Shown here: piece by piece, positions 26,458 through 35,360 of the stretch | Position numbering within the stretch: position 1 is the first letter of the stretch | Layout of the letters: each line of letters opens with the position of its first letter | NCBI RefSeq assembly: GCF_900162695.1 | Contig: NZ_FUIH01000007.1 | Location: 1,116,001-1,180,000, forward strand | Origin: Virgibacillus siamensis | GTDB lineage: Bacteria > Bacillota > Bacilli > Bacillales > Amphibacillaceae | Reading direction: 5' to 3' | Length of the DNA stretch: 64,000 nt | Notes under the pieces: model-generated | Database searches by the model: none | The model's input: only the letters and a program-made list of their open reading frames with translations | Told to the model about the DNA's origin: nothing | Translations under genes and position numbers: made by a program

Positions 26458-29025
26458 ATGGCAAAATATACACCAATGATGGAACAATATCTTAAAATCA
26501 AAGCAGAACATAAAGATGCCTTTCTGTTTTTCCGGTTGGGCGATTTTTATGAAATGTTTTTCGACGATGCACTAGAGGCAGCACGCGAACTGGAAATTAC
26601 GCTTACCAAAAGGGATGGCGGGCAAAAAGAACCGATTCCAATGTGTGGTGTGCCATACCATTCCGCATCAAGTTACATAAAAAATTTGATTGATAAAGGA
26701 TATAAAGTTGCTATTTGTGAACAGGTTGAAGACCCCAAAACAGCAAAAGGTGTCGTGAAAAGAGAAGTAGTTCAGCTGATTACACCTGGTACGGTAATGG
26801 AAAGCAATATGCTTGATGAACATGATCACAACTATATTGCCAGTTTGTCTCATTTCCCTGATGGCACTTATGTAATTGTTTATAATGATCTATCGATTGG
26901 CGAAAACAGTATCGCACTGATTTCGCAAGGATGGGATGCGGTCATTCATGAATTATATAATCAGCCAATAAAGGAAATTGTCATTTCATCCAATCTTCCG
27001 GATCAGCTGCAACAACAGCTGCGTGACAAGTTGAATGTGACCTTATCCTATCAGAATGAAATTAATTTTAATGCTGAATACCGGAGTTTATGTGATAATT
27101 TAAATGATGAGCGGCTTATTAAATCATTCAGCAGGCTGCTTAATTACATTCAATATACTCAGAAACGGTCGCTTGATCATCTGCAGCCTGCTAAAGTTAT
27201 TGAATTGGATTACTATCTGTCTTTGGATATGTATTCCAAACGAAACCTGGAATTGACTGAGACGATTATGAAAAAAGGGAAGCATGGAAGTTTGCTTTGG
27301 GTGCTTGATAAAACCGTAACAGCAATGGGATCCCGAATGTTGAAAAAATGGCTGGAACGGCCGTTGTTAAGCAAGCAGGAGATAGAAAAGCGCCATGATA
27401 TTGTTGAAGGTTTTTATCATGGGTTTATGGAACGTGATACGCTTCGGGATACATTGAAATCTGTTTATGACCTGGAACGGCTGGCCGGCCGTGTAGCGTT
27501 TGGGAATGTGAATGCCCGTGATCTGATCCAGCTGAAACAGTCACTTGCAAAACTGCCTGAAATTAAAGGTACACTGGAACAATTTGAACAGCGTGACATC
27601 CAGGAATTAAGTGAAAAACTTGCTTTTCCTGAACATCTTGTGTCATTGCTTGATACAAGTTTAATAGACGATCCGCCTGTTTCCATTAAGGAAGGGGCGA
27701 TTATTAAAGATGGATACAATGAACAATTAGATACGTACCGGGAGGCATCCCGAAATGGCAAACAGTGGATTGCCGAACTTGAACAGAAGGAAAAAAATGA
27801 AACCGGAATTAAATCGCTAAAGATTCGATATAACCGGGTCTTTGGCTATTATATCGAAGTTACAAAAGCCAATCTTCATTTGATTCCGGAGGGCCGCTAC
27901 GAGCGAAAACAAACACTGACAAATGCTGAGCGGTACGTAACACCGGAACTGAAGGAAAAAGAAGAACTAATTTTGGAGGCCGAAGAAAAAAGTGTTGATT
28001 TGGAGTACAGTCTGTTCCTTGAAATACGTGAACAGGTGAAAGAACACATTCCGGAAATTCAGCTTCTGGCGGATACTGTCAGTAAAATTGATGTGCTGCA
28101 GGCATTTGCAACGGTAAGTGAAGCAAATCATTACATTCGCCCAACTTTTCATCCAGATACATTGTCCATTCAAAATGGCCGTCATCCGGTCATTGAGCAG
28201 GTAATGACAGATAGATCATACGTTCCCAACAACATTGAACTCAATCAATCTACCAATGTGCTTTTAATTACCGGTCCGAATATGTCTGGAAAAAGCACGT
28301 ATATGCGGCAGCTTGCTTTAATTTCCATCATGGGACAGATTGGTTGCTTTGTACCATGTGAAAAAGCGGAATTGCTGTTGTTCGATCAAATTTTTACCCG
28401 CATTGGTGCAGCAGATGATCTCGTTTCCGGTCAAAGCACATTTATGGTAGAAATGCTTGAAGCAAACCATGCAATCGCCAATGCTACAGAAAACAGTCTC
28501 ATTTTACTGGATGAAATCGGACGGGGTACGAGCACATATGATGGAATGGCACTGGCTCAGTCTATTATTGAATATATTCACAATCATATCCATGCCAAAA
28601 CATTGTTTTCAACACATTATCATGAACTGACAGCACTTGAAGGAACGTTAGAACACTTGAAAAATATTCATGTGCGGGCAGAAGAATATGAGGGGAAAGT
28701 GGTTTTTCTCCATCAGATCCAGGAGGGTGCTGCTGACAGAAGCTATGGCATTCATGTCGCTAAGTTGGCGGAACTTCCGGATGAACTGATTAACCGTGCA
28801 GATGAAATTTTGCATCAGTTGGAAAAAAACGGTGATTCTGATGAGGAGGTACATCCCGGCCAATTGTCATTTTTCGTGGAGGAAAAAGAGCCGAAGTCAC
28901 GTGTGTTGAATACAAAACATGACAGCAGACTCATCCATGATTTAAAAGAAATGAATCTGTTTGAGATGACGCCAATGGATGCCATGAACGAATTGTACCG
29001 TTTGCAAAAAGAAGCTAAAAAGTAA
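26458..29025 (+). CDS. mutS: DNA mismatch repair protein MutS
   Basis: 855 aa from ATG 26458 after TTTGGAGGT; the frame is open from 26422. N-terminal mismatch-binding domain with the FYEMF motif (FRLGDFYEMF near 25-35), connector, lever and clamp, then the ATPase with Walker A GPNMSGKS at 606-613 and Walker B LILLDEIGRGT near 683. It recognises mispairs and recruits MutL. It starts the mutS-mutL operon, 17 bp before mutL. Confidence 0.97.
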   Translation: MAKYTPMMEQYLKIKAEHKDAFLFFRLGDFYEMFFDDALEAARELEITLTKRDGGQKEPIPMCGVPYHSASSYIKNLIDKGYKVAICEQVEDPKTAKGVVKREVVQLITPGTVMESNMLDEHDHNYIASLSHFPDGTYVIVYNDLSIGENSIALISQGWDAVIHELYNQPIKEIVISSNLPDQLQQQLRDKLNVTLSYQNEINFNAEYRSLCDNLNDERLIKSFSRLLNYIQYTQKRSLDHLQPAKVIELDYYLSLDMYSKRNLELTETIMKKGKHGSLLWVLDKTVTAMGSRMLKKWLERPLLSKQEIEKRHDIVEGFYHGFMERDTLRDTLKSVYDLERLAGRVAFGNVNARDLIQLKQSLAKLPEIKGTLEQFEQRDIQELSEKLAFPEHLVSLLDTSLIDDPPVSIKEGAIIKDGYNEQLDTYREASRNGKQWIAELEQKEKNETGIKSLKIRYNRVFGYYIEVTKANLHLIPEGRYERKQTLTNAERYVTPELKEKEELILEAEEKSVDLEYSLFLEIREQVKEHIPEIQLLADTVSKIDVLQAFATVSEANHYIRPTFHPDTLSIQNGRHPVIEQVMTDRSYVPNNIELNQSTNVLLITGPNMSGKSTYMRQLALISIMGQIGCFVPCEKAELLLFDQIFTRIGAADDLVSGQSTFMVEMLEANHAIANATENSLILLDEIGRGTSTYDGMALAQSIIEYIHNHIHAKTLFSTHYHELTALEGTLEHLKNIHVRAEEYEGKVVFLHQIQEGAADRSYGIHVAKLAELPDELINRADEILHQLEKNGDSDEEVHPGQLSFFVEEKEPKSRVLNTKHDSRLIHDLKEMNLFEMTPMDAMNELYRLQKEAKK

Positions 29026-29042
29026 GCAGAAAGGGTTTGATC

Positions 29043-30851
29043 ATGAAAATATTCCAAATGCCGGATTCGCTTGCAAATAAAATAGCGGCAGGGGAAGTGG
29101 TGGAACGCCCTGCTTCCGTTGTGAAGGAATTGATTGAAAACAGTATTGATGCCAACAGTACCTGGATTAAAGTGGAATTAACCGAAGCTGGGTTACAGTC
29201 CATTCATGTGACCGATAATGGAGATGGTATGACCGAAGAGGATTGTGAACGGGCATTTTTGCGGCATGCAACAAGCAAAATCAAAAATGAAACGGATTTA
29301 TTTCATGTAAATACACTCGGTTTTCGTGGTGAAGCTCTGGCAAGTATTGCTGCGGTCAGCCGGTTGTCTGTGAAAACATCACAAGGCGACCAAGCAGGCA
29401 CTTTTCTCAAAATGCAAGGCGGACGGGAAGTGGAAAAGTCAAAAAGTGATGCCAGACAAGGTACGGAAATTTTTGTGGAGGATTTATTTTTCAATACACC
29501 TGCACGCTTGAAATATATGAAAACGATCCATACCGAGCTTGGACATATTACGGATTTACTGAATCGCTTGGCATTGTCCCATCCCAATATCCGGTTTGAA
29601 GCTGTTCACAATGGAAAATCTCTTTTCAAAACTTCTGGTTCAGGAGATCTGCTGCAAGTAATTAGTCATGTTTATGGAATGAATGTTGCAAAGAAAATGC
29701 TGCCGATTGAACATGAGACCCTTGATTTCAAAATTAAAGGATATATCGCGAAGCCGGAAGTAACACGAGCATCACGCAATTATATTTCAACCATTATTAA
29801 TGGACGGTATATTAAAAGTGTTGCTTTATCAAAGGCAATTAAAAACGGTTATCATACATTGCTTCCGATTGGACGGAATCCGATAGCGGTGATTTCAATA
29901 ACAATGGATCCAATACTGGTTGATGTAAATGTGCATCCTACCAAATTGGAAGTGCGTTTTAGTAAGGATAAGGAATTGTTTGAGGCATTGGAAAATACCA
30001 TCCGCAACACATTCCGCAGTACTTCGCTGATTCCCGAGATGGAACAGAAGCGGCCGAAACCGAAGCAGTCAGTACAGAACACTATCCAATTTAATGATCC
30101 ACAGCCGGAGCCACCAAAGTATGACTGGAAAATAGACCAGCAAATTCGTGAACCAGCTCCTGAACCTGACACGAACGAACGCATCGAGAATTATCAGAAC
30201 GATATTTTTCCTGAAGACCGCTTCGATGAACCTGTTTTGTCGGAAAAGCCTGAGCCGGAACAAAAGGAACGTATTCCGACCATGTACCCGATTGGACAGT
30301 TGCATGGCACATATATACTGGCGCAAAATGAAAACGGGTTGTATATGATTGATCAGCATGCTGCCCAGGAAAGGAACAAATATGAATTTTTTAAGAAAAA
30401 GCTGGGCAATACCATCAACGAATCACAGGAATTATTAATTCCAATCACATTTGAATTTTCCAAGCAGGAATCCATCTTTATCGATCAGTATCAGGACGAA
30501 CTGGCAAAAGTCGGCCTATTCTTTGAACCGTTTGGGAACCAAACGTATATTATCCGATCCTATCCAACTTGGTTTCCGAAAGGTTTTGAAGAGGAAATTA
30601 TTCGTGAAATGATTGATCAGATTATGGAAAGCGAAAAAGTAAATGTGGAAAACATCAGAGAAGATGCGGCAATCCTAATGTCCTGCAAACGATCGATTAA
30701 AGCAAATCATTATTTGAACCAGGATGATATGTTCCGCCTGCTTGAGGATTTGCGGAAATCAACGGATCCATTCACATGCCCGCATGGCCGCCCGATTATT
30801 GTACATTTTTCATCCTATGAACTGGAAAAAATGTTTAAACGCATCATGTAA
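29043..30851 (+). CDS. mutL: DNA mismatch repair protein MutL
   Basis: 602 aa from ATG 29043 (MKIFQMPDSLANKIAAGEV). GHKL ATPase motifs are visible: ELIENSIDA near 30, DNGDGM near 60 and GFRGEAL near 95. A proline/acid-rich linker (about 335-410) leads to the C-terminal dimerisation domain with the endonuclease motif DQHAAQER near 438 and the zinc-site text SCKRSIKANH and TCPHGRPI. It nicks DNA after MutS activation. It is the last gene of the conserved core; sequence after it looks like an island edge. Confidence 0.96.
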   Translation: MKIFQMPDSLANKIAAGEVVERPASVVKELIENSIDANSTWIKVELTEAGLQSIHVTDNGDGMTEEDCERAFLRHATSKIKNETDLFHVNTLGFRGEALASIAAVSRLSVKTSQGDQAGTFLKMQGGREVEKSKSDARQGTEIFVEDLFFNTPARLKYMKTIHTELGHITDLLNRLALSHPNIRFEAVHNGKSLFKTSGSGDLLQVISHVYGMNVAKKMLPIEHETLDFKIKGYIAKPEVTRASRNYISTIINGRYIKSVALSKAIKNGYHTLLPIGRNPIAVISITMDPILVDVNVHPTKLEVRFSKDKELFEALENTIRNTFRSTSLIPEMEQKRPKPKQSVQNTIQFNDPQPEPPKYDWKIDQQIREPAPEPDTNERIENYQNDIFPEDRFDEPVLSEKPEPEQKERIPTMYPIGQLHGTYILAQNENGLYMIDQHAAQERNKYEFFKKKLGNTINESQELLIPITFEFSKQESIFIDQYQDELAKVGLFFEPFGNQTYIIRSYPTWFPKGFEEEIIREMIDQIMESEKVNVENIREDAAILMSCKRSIKANHYLNQDDMFRLLEDLRKSTDPFTCPHGRPIIVHFSSYELEKMFKRIM

Positions 30852-31029
30852 TTAAAAATGCGCCGATAATCTTGATAAGATTGGTTTGTGGTGAATTATT
30901 CAGTTGTTATGACCACCATCATGTATAAATGATCTTCAAATCGGCTGGCGGAATCTTGTTGAATATTTGGAGTTACATGGCTATATTTATTCATTGTCAA
31001 TGGCCGAGACGTTCAGGTACTATTTTCGA

Positions 31030-31206
31030 TTACAAACTGAAAATCACCTTTAGAAAGGCTCTACATTCATTAATACTCCATATGTCCATTTGTTTCCATT
31101 TTCGGGGTGGGGAAACTCTTAATGCTGGGTTGCTTGTAATGTATCCACACGTTACAGCAATGTCTAATGAGCGTTCCAATAGTCGAGAAGCATATGCGGT
31201 TTTATT
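31030..31206 (-). pseudogene. Tyrosine recombinase (phage/ICE integrase) relic
   Basis: On the minus strand the text YASRLLERSLDIAV, GYITSNPALRVSPP and WSINECRAFLKV matches the end of the SAM-like core-binding domain of tyrosine integrases, where 'NP ... PP ... W..eE...FL' is typical. It then hits a stop (VIFSL), and no catalytic R-H-R-Y part is found. So this is a fragment of about 55 codons, directly after mutL. I recognise nothing else in 30,852-31,398 except a plus-strand frame with GWRNLVEYLELHGY at about 30,940-30,985 that I cannot assign. Confidence 0.6.
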
Positions 31207-31314
31207 TCTTTGATTCGAATAAACCCAACCGTCCCGTTTGTCCTTATTTTCTATGGTTTTTATGCCAAATTGAAGTAAGAACAAAGTGTATTTTTAAAAT
31301 ATTTACGATTAAAT

Positions 31315-31350
31315 CCCTTTGGTATAGGTATTGTCCAAAGGGTATTTTTA
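31315..31350 (+). terminator. Orphan terminator-like hairpin
   Basis: CCCTTTGG and CCAAAGGG form a perfect 8-bp stem with a 12-base loop, followed by TATTTTTA. No intact gene precedes it; it probably belonged to a gene now lost between mutL and the intron. Confidence 0.6.
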
Positions 31351-31398
31351 TGGTAAAAATAAGGTGACTGACTATTCGGCAAACGGGCCATTTTGAGG

Positions 31399-34108
31399 GT
31401 GCGAAACGTTCCTGACTCAATTGAAATGTGGTCACACAAATTCGGTAAAGGTCAGGCAGTTTAGTTTTTTACTGAAGGATTATGTCGAAGGGTCGAATGA
31501 AGAGGTAACGCTCTGAAAGGCTCCCCCTGCGTCGAATAGCACGCTGTTTAGTAAGGAATTGCGTGTTATAAGCTCGGCTAATAGGCGTAAGAATTTACCG
31601 TAACAGTTCGGCTGACGAAATCCTACCCGATGGGGTGGTGTAAATCATGGTGCTTGGGTTGAATAGATATGGTGAGAATGCAGTGAAATATAATAAGAAA
31701 GTATATTGCTGACGAACTTCTGAATGTACGGGCCTAGACTGGCATGATATAGAAATGTATCTACTACCAAATGTAGGGTTAGCTGTGGATGAGTAAGAAT
31801 CCGCAATATGAAAATCCATCTTGTGTTATAGGCACATGCCACGCTAACAGGCTCATAGGAAGCACCTAAGTCTGTTCCATAATAGACATAATTCAACGTT
31901 GTAAGCTGATAACGCGGAGAGCTTACTCTTGATGAAACGTTGGAAAGGAAAACAGTTGTGAGATTAGCGACTGTATAACTCTTCTTCATATCAGTGAAAG
32001 TGGTGGCACAGTACCATTGAAGCGTGTAACGAACGTGGAGGGATAGCCACTAGACTAATAAAAGATTCATTCAACCATGTAAGACAGTTCTTCAACGATT
32101 AATAAGGTTCTTGTAAGACTAATAGAGGTTCAGCTCCAAAAGGAGCTACCGACTTGTTAAAACGAAAGAAACTGAGGCACAACGAGTATTATGATATGCA
32201 ATACCATTTTGATTCTTTATATGCTCAAAGTGCTAATGGTCAAAATTTTTATGGACTAATAGATTTAATGCAAGCTGATGATAATATTCGATTAGCTTAC
32301 CGCAATATTAAACGAAATACTGGCAGTAAAACCGCTGGTTATGATGGATTAACAATTGAAGATATAAAGCATTTTTCTGTATCAGAGGTTGTATCTACGA
32401 TACAACGAATGTTTGAACACTATACCCCAAAAGCTGTTCGACGGGTATTCATTCCGAAGGCAAATGGAAAAACACGTCCATTGGGGATTCCGACTATTTG
32501 GGATAGGTTGTTCCAACAGTGTATCCTACAAGTGCTTGAACCGATTTGTGAAGCTAAGTTTTATAAACATAGTTATGGTTTTAGACCGAATCGCAATACA
32601 CATCATGCGAAAGCTAGGTTTGAAACGCTCATCAATCGTGCATGCTTATATCACTGTGTTGATGTTGATATCAAGGGATTCTTTGACAATGTGGACCACG
32701 CCAAATTAATAAAACAAATGTGGTCACTGGGCATTCGCGACAAGGCGCTACTCTCCATTATCTCACGACTTTTAAAAGCTGAAATTATTGGAGAAGGTTT
32801 CCCAACGAAAGGTACACCCCAAGGGGGTATTTTATCCCCCATTCTATCTAACATTGTATTAAATGAACTAGATTGGTGGGTTAGTAATCAATGGGAAAGC
32901 TTTGAAACTCAGAAGCTATATAAAACGAAGCTCGGTAGATATAATGCATTAAAACAATCGAATTTAAAACATTGCTATATCGTAAGATATGCAGATGATT
33001 TTAAGATCCTTTGTCGAACACGTTCGCAAGCGATTAAGATGTATTATGCAGTAAAAGATTTTCTTGAAACAAGGCTACACCTTGAAATCAGTAAAGAAAA
33101 ATCAAAAGTAGTCAATTTAAAGAAAAACTCATCAGAGTTTTTGGGTTTTCGTCTTAAAGCACATTTGAAAAGGACGAATACAAGGACTCTGTATGTTGCT
33201 CGCTCACATATGACAAAGAAAGCGCTGAAAAATGCACAGATAAAGTTAAAACAAGCAATAAAGGTAATTCAAAAACACCAATCACCTGAGAATGTTTGGC
33301 GCTTTAATACGGTTATAATTGGAATCCAAAATTATTACTCCGCAGCGTCACGAATTACAGATGACTTAATTACGCTGAACCATCGTCTTCATAAAACATT
33401 ATACAATCGTTTAAATGAAATGGAAAAAGAAGCTACGCTTCAAGACTTCACCAAAACTTTACAGAAAAGGTATAAGGGATATGAATGTAAATTCTATAAA
33501 ATAAAGGGAATGGTTCTTGCCCCTATCCATGCACAGCGCTGTAAAGTAAATCTTAATTTTTCTCAAACTATCTGTAATTACACCATAGAAGGTAGAAATA
33601 AAATTCATAAAAACCTGCGAGCTATTAATAAACAAACGCTCGCTCGTGTTATGAGGCAATTTATTCCTAACCGTTCCATTGAATATAATGATAATCGGAT
33701 TAGCCGTTTTATCGCACAGTATGGGAAGTGTGCTGTCACAGGAATTGAATTAGGGGTGGATGATTGGCATTGTCATCATAAAACGCCATACCATTTCACA
33801 AGGGATGATTCGTACAGTAATTTAATGATATTGCATCAGTCCGTTCACCGCCTTATTCATATGAAAAGTCATGAGAAGATAAAAATGCTTTTAAATGCAC
33901 TCAGTTTGGATGAAAAGCAACTCGGTAAGGTCAATGAATTGCGTAAGCAATGTCTGAATGAAGCTATCTGACTCTACATTTCACTCTTGCATATACATAA
34001 AAATATTGAATGAATTGGATTAGTTGGAACGCCGTATGCGATGAAAGTCGCACGTACGGTGTGAAGTGGGGGAAAAGCTGGCGATAATTTCAAAAGCTTA
34101 CCTATCAC
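31399..34108 (+). mobile_element. Group II intron 1 with maturase gene
   Basis: About 2,710 bp. The 5' end is taken at GTGCGAAACG (31399), fitting the GUGYG intron start. A structured non-coding stretch (31399-32153, domains I-III) precedes the maturase gene. After it comes domain V at about 34028-34062 (GCCGTATGCG, GAAA tetraloop, CGCACGTACGGT) and a domain VI-like tail ending TTACCTATCAC at 34108. If my fold is right, the triad position in domain V reads CGC rather than the usual AGC. Ends were set by comparison with intron 2; the 5' boundary could be off by a few bases. Confidence 0.75.
32154..33971 (+). CDS. ltrA: Group II intron reverse transcriptase/maturase with HNH domain (intron 1)
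   Basis: 605 aa from TTG 32154, with AGGAG 8 bp upstream. Reverse transcriptase blocks: RRVFIPKANGKTRPLGIP near 100, FRPNRNTHHA near 148, DVDIKGFFDNVDH near 175, GTPQGGILSP near 222, and catalytic YADD at 279-282. A maturase (X) domain follows at about 350-470. The C-terminus has an HNH endonuclease (about 530-580: GKCAVTG, HCHHKTP, HRLIH). It assists splicing and retro-insertion of the intron. It looks intact, so the element may be active. It is clearly related to, but not identical with, the maturase of intron 2. Confidence 0.93.
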   Translation: MLKRKKLRHNEYYDMQYHFDSLYAQSANGQNFYGLIDLMQADDNIRLAYRNIKRNTGSKTAGYDGLTIEDIKHFSVSEVVSTIQRMFEHYTPKAVRRVFIPKANGKTRPLGIPTIWDRLFQQCILQVLEPICEAKFYKHSYGFRPNRNTHHAKARFETLINRACLYHCVDVDIKGFFDNVDHAKLIKQMWSLGIRDKALLSIISRLLKAEIIGEGFPTKGTPQGGILSPILSNIVLNELDWWVSNQWESFETQKLYKTKLGRYNALKQSNLKHCYIVRYADDFKILCRTRSQAIKMYYAVKDFLETRLHLEISKEKSKVVNLKKNSSEFLGFRLKAHLKRTNTRTLYVARSHMTKKALKNAQIKLKQAIKVIQKHQSPENVWRFNTVIIGIQNYYSAASRITDDLITLNHRLHKTLYNRLNEMEKEATLQDFTKTLQKRYKGYECKFYKIKGMVLAPIHAQRCKVNLNFSQTICNYTIEGRNKIHKNLRAINKQTLARVMRQFIPNRSIEYNDNRISRFIAQYGKCAVTGIELGVDDWHCHHKTPYHFTRDDSYSNLMILHQSVHRLIHMKSHEKIKMLLNALSLDEKQLGKVNELRKQCLNEAI

Positions 34109-34146
34109 TATAAGACTAGAACATAAAATTTTTTGTGCAAAACATG

Positions 34147-34175
34147 TTTACAAACATATAAAAACGTGGTATATA
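34147..34175 (+). promoter_or_regulatory. Promoter of the first hsp20 unit
   Basis: -35 TTTACA (34147-34152), 17-bp spacer, -10 TATATA (34170-34175), 12 bp upstream of the CIRCE element. The same arrangement recurs before the second hsp20 and the RibT-like gene. Confidence 0.65.
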
Positions 34176-34186
34176 AAGAATAGAAG

Positions 34187-34213
34187 TTAGCACTCATATT
34201 TACCGAGTGCTAA
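34187..34213 (+). promoter_or_regulatory. Perfect CIRCE element (HrcA operator)
   Basis: TTAGCACTC-N9-GAGTGCTAA, a full match to the CIRCE consensus. It lies just downstream of the promoter -10 and upstream of the mini-ORF and hsp20. HrcA bound here would repress the unit, with release on heat shock. Confidence 0.92.
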
Positions 34214-34237
34214 CAACACATCATAAAGGAGTGGTTA

Positions 34238-34369
34238 ATGATGACTAGATTGATTCCTTTCAACAAAAGGGTTCGAGGTCTCAGTAGGGACGGGCCCGGG
34301 AATTTTATCAACATGGTTGGCGACTTCTTTCATGACCCGTGGTTTACGAATAGAAACCCAATGATTTAA
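34238..34369 (+). CDS. Mini-ORF resembling the Hsp20 N-terminus
   Basis: 43 aa, with AAAGGAG just upstream and a double ATG (34238/34241). The peptide starts MMTRLIPFNKR and continues NFINMVGDFFHDPWF, matching the start of the following Hsp20 (GLIPFNRKNRN ... NPFNMIDDFFDEAF), then stops before any alpha-crystallin domain. It is either a truncated paralogue or a deliberately short peptide. A mini-ORF of the same kind precedes the second hsp20 gene. Confidence 0.6.
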   Translation: MMTRLIPFNKRVRGLSRDGPGNFINMVGDFFHDPWFTNRNPMI

Positions 34370-34437
34370 AACAAAAATCACCACTCATTAACTGAATGAG
34401 TACAACAATTAAAATTTTATAAAAGGAGTGATTAATA

Positions 34438-34911
34438 ATGGCTGGATTGATTCCTTTCAACCGAAAAAATCGTAATGTGGTTAGTGCAAGCCCAAGGAAT
34501 CCTTTCAACATGATTGATGACTTCTTTGATGAAGCCTTTAGTGATTTCCCGTCCCTTAGAAGAAACTTGACTACAGACCCATTCAAGGTTGATGTAAGGG
34601 AAACCGACAACGAATACCTGGTTGAGGCTGAACTTCCAGGGGTAAAAAAAGAAGACATTAATGTCAATTTAAGCGACGACGGTAGGCTTTCTATTGCTGT
34701 AAATCGAAACGAGGATGTTGAGAGCAAAGACGAAGATGGTAATTATATTCACAGGGAACGTCGTTCTGAGGCTATGCAACGTTCTCTTTATTTGGAAAAC
34801 GCCAAACCAGATGGCGTCAGTGCAAGGTTGGAAGATGGTTTGCTCAAAATTAATGTGACCAAAGAAGAACAGGCGAATAACGATAACACGCATAGGATAG
34901 AAATCGAATAG
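34438..34911 (+). CDS. Small heat-shock protein Hsp20 (first copy)
   Basis: 157 aa with an AAAAGGAGTG ribosome site. N-terminal arm with IPFNRKNRN and NPFNMIDDFFDEAF, then the alpha-crystallin domain (about 45-140: DPFKVDVRETDNEYLVEAEL, PGVKKEDINV). The A-x-x-x-n-G-v-L box reads ARLEDGLLKI. An ATP-independent holdase for unfolding proteins. Under the CIRCE element through the upstream promoter. Very similar to the copy at 39025, so probably a duplication pair. Confidence 0.93.
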   Translation: MAGLIPFNRKNRNVVSASPRNPFNMIDDFFDEAFSDFPSLRRNLTTDPFKVDVRETDNEYLVEAELPGVKKEDINVNLSDDGRLSIAVNRNEDVESKDEDGNYIHRERRSEAMQRSLYLENAKPDGVSARLEDGLLKINVTKEEQANNDNTHRIEIE

Positions 34912-34990
34912 GTCACAAAACGCCTGTTACCCCTTGAACTCTACATTACTTAATGTAGGGGGCTCCCTTAATAAATGGGGGTGATATAAC

Positions 34991-35218
34991 ATGATTTTAC
35001 AAGTGATACAAGAACAATACGAGGCTCTTATGAAGTCACATTTGCCTCCAAAACGTAAAAATCAAATGCTTGGTGTTTTGATGTCACGGCTAGAAGAATC
35101 ATTTTATGTTAGTCCGTTTGAAGAACATCCAGACGAAAGGGTGATGGCCCTGTATAAAAAGATTAATCAAAGCAGAAAAAATATACAAAAACAAGGAAAT
35201 GACGTGGCAGAAAATTAA
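34991..35218 (+). CDS. Small hypothetical protein downstream of hsp20
   Basis: 75 aa, with GGGGGTG ribosome site. Helical, charged, cytoplasmic, beginning MILQVIQEQYEALM and with a basic/acidic C-terminal helix (ALYKKINQSRKN). I do not recognise the family. It lies 79 bp after hsp20 and before a strong hairpin, so it is probably part of the same heat-shock transcript. Confidence 0.65.
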   Translation: MILQVIQEQYEALMKSHLPPKRKNQMLGVLMSRLEESFYVSPFEEHPDERVMALYKKINQSRKNIQKQGNDVAEN

Positions 35219-35235
35219 ATTGAAAAAGGTTGTCA

Positions 35236-35269
35236 AAGTAAGCCCCCGCTTGACCACGGGGGCTTACTT
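35236..35269 (+). terminator. GC-rich hairpin ending the first hsp20 unit
   Basis: AAGTAAGCCCCC and GGGGGCTTACTT form a perfect 12-bp stem around a 10-base loop. Only a short T-rich tail (GTTGATT) follows, so termination efficiency is uncertain, but its position 17 bp after a stop fits a terminator. Confidence 0.75.
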
Positions 35270-35360
35270 GTTGATTCAATGAGCAAAAATACCAAAAAGG
35301 GTTATGAATATTTTGCAGGGTAAGGTTAAAGATATTTATAAAACCTTGGAGGAATATCTT

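Noticed and set aside
30929..31213. A 94-residue plus-strand gene after mutL
   Set aside because: Overlaps the better-supported integrase relic on the other strand and has no ribosome site or family resemblance.
31595..31989. Minus-strand open frames inside intron 1's 5' part
   Set aside because: This stretch is the structured RNA of the group II intron; the frames show no protein-like pattern.
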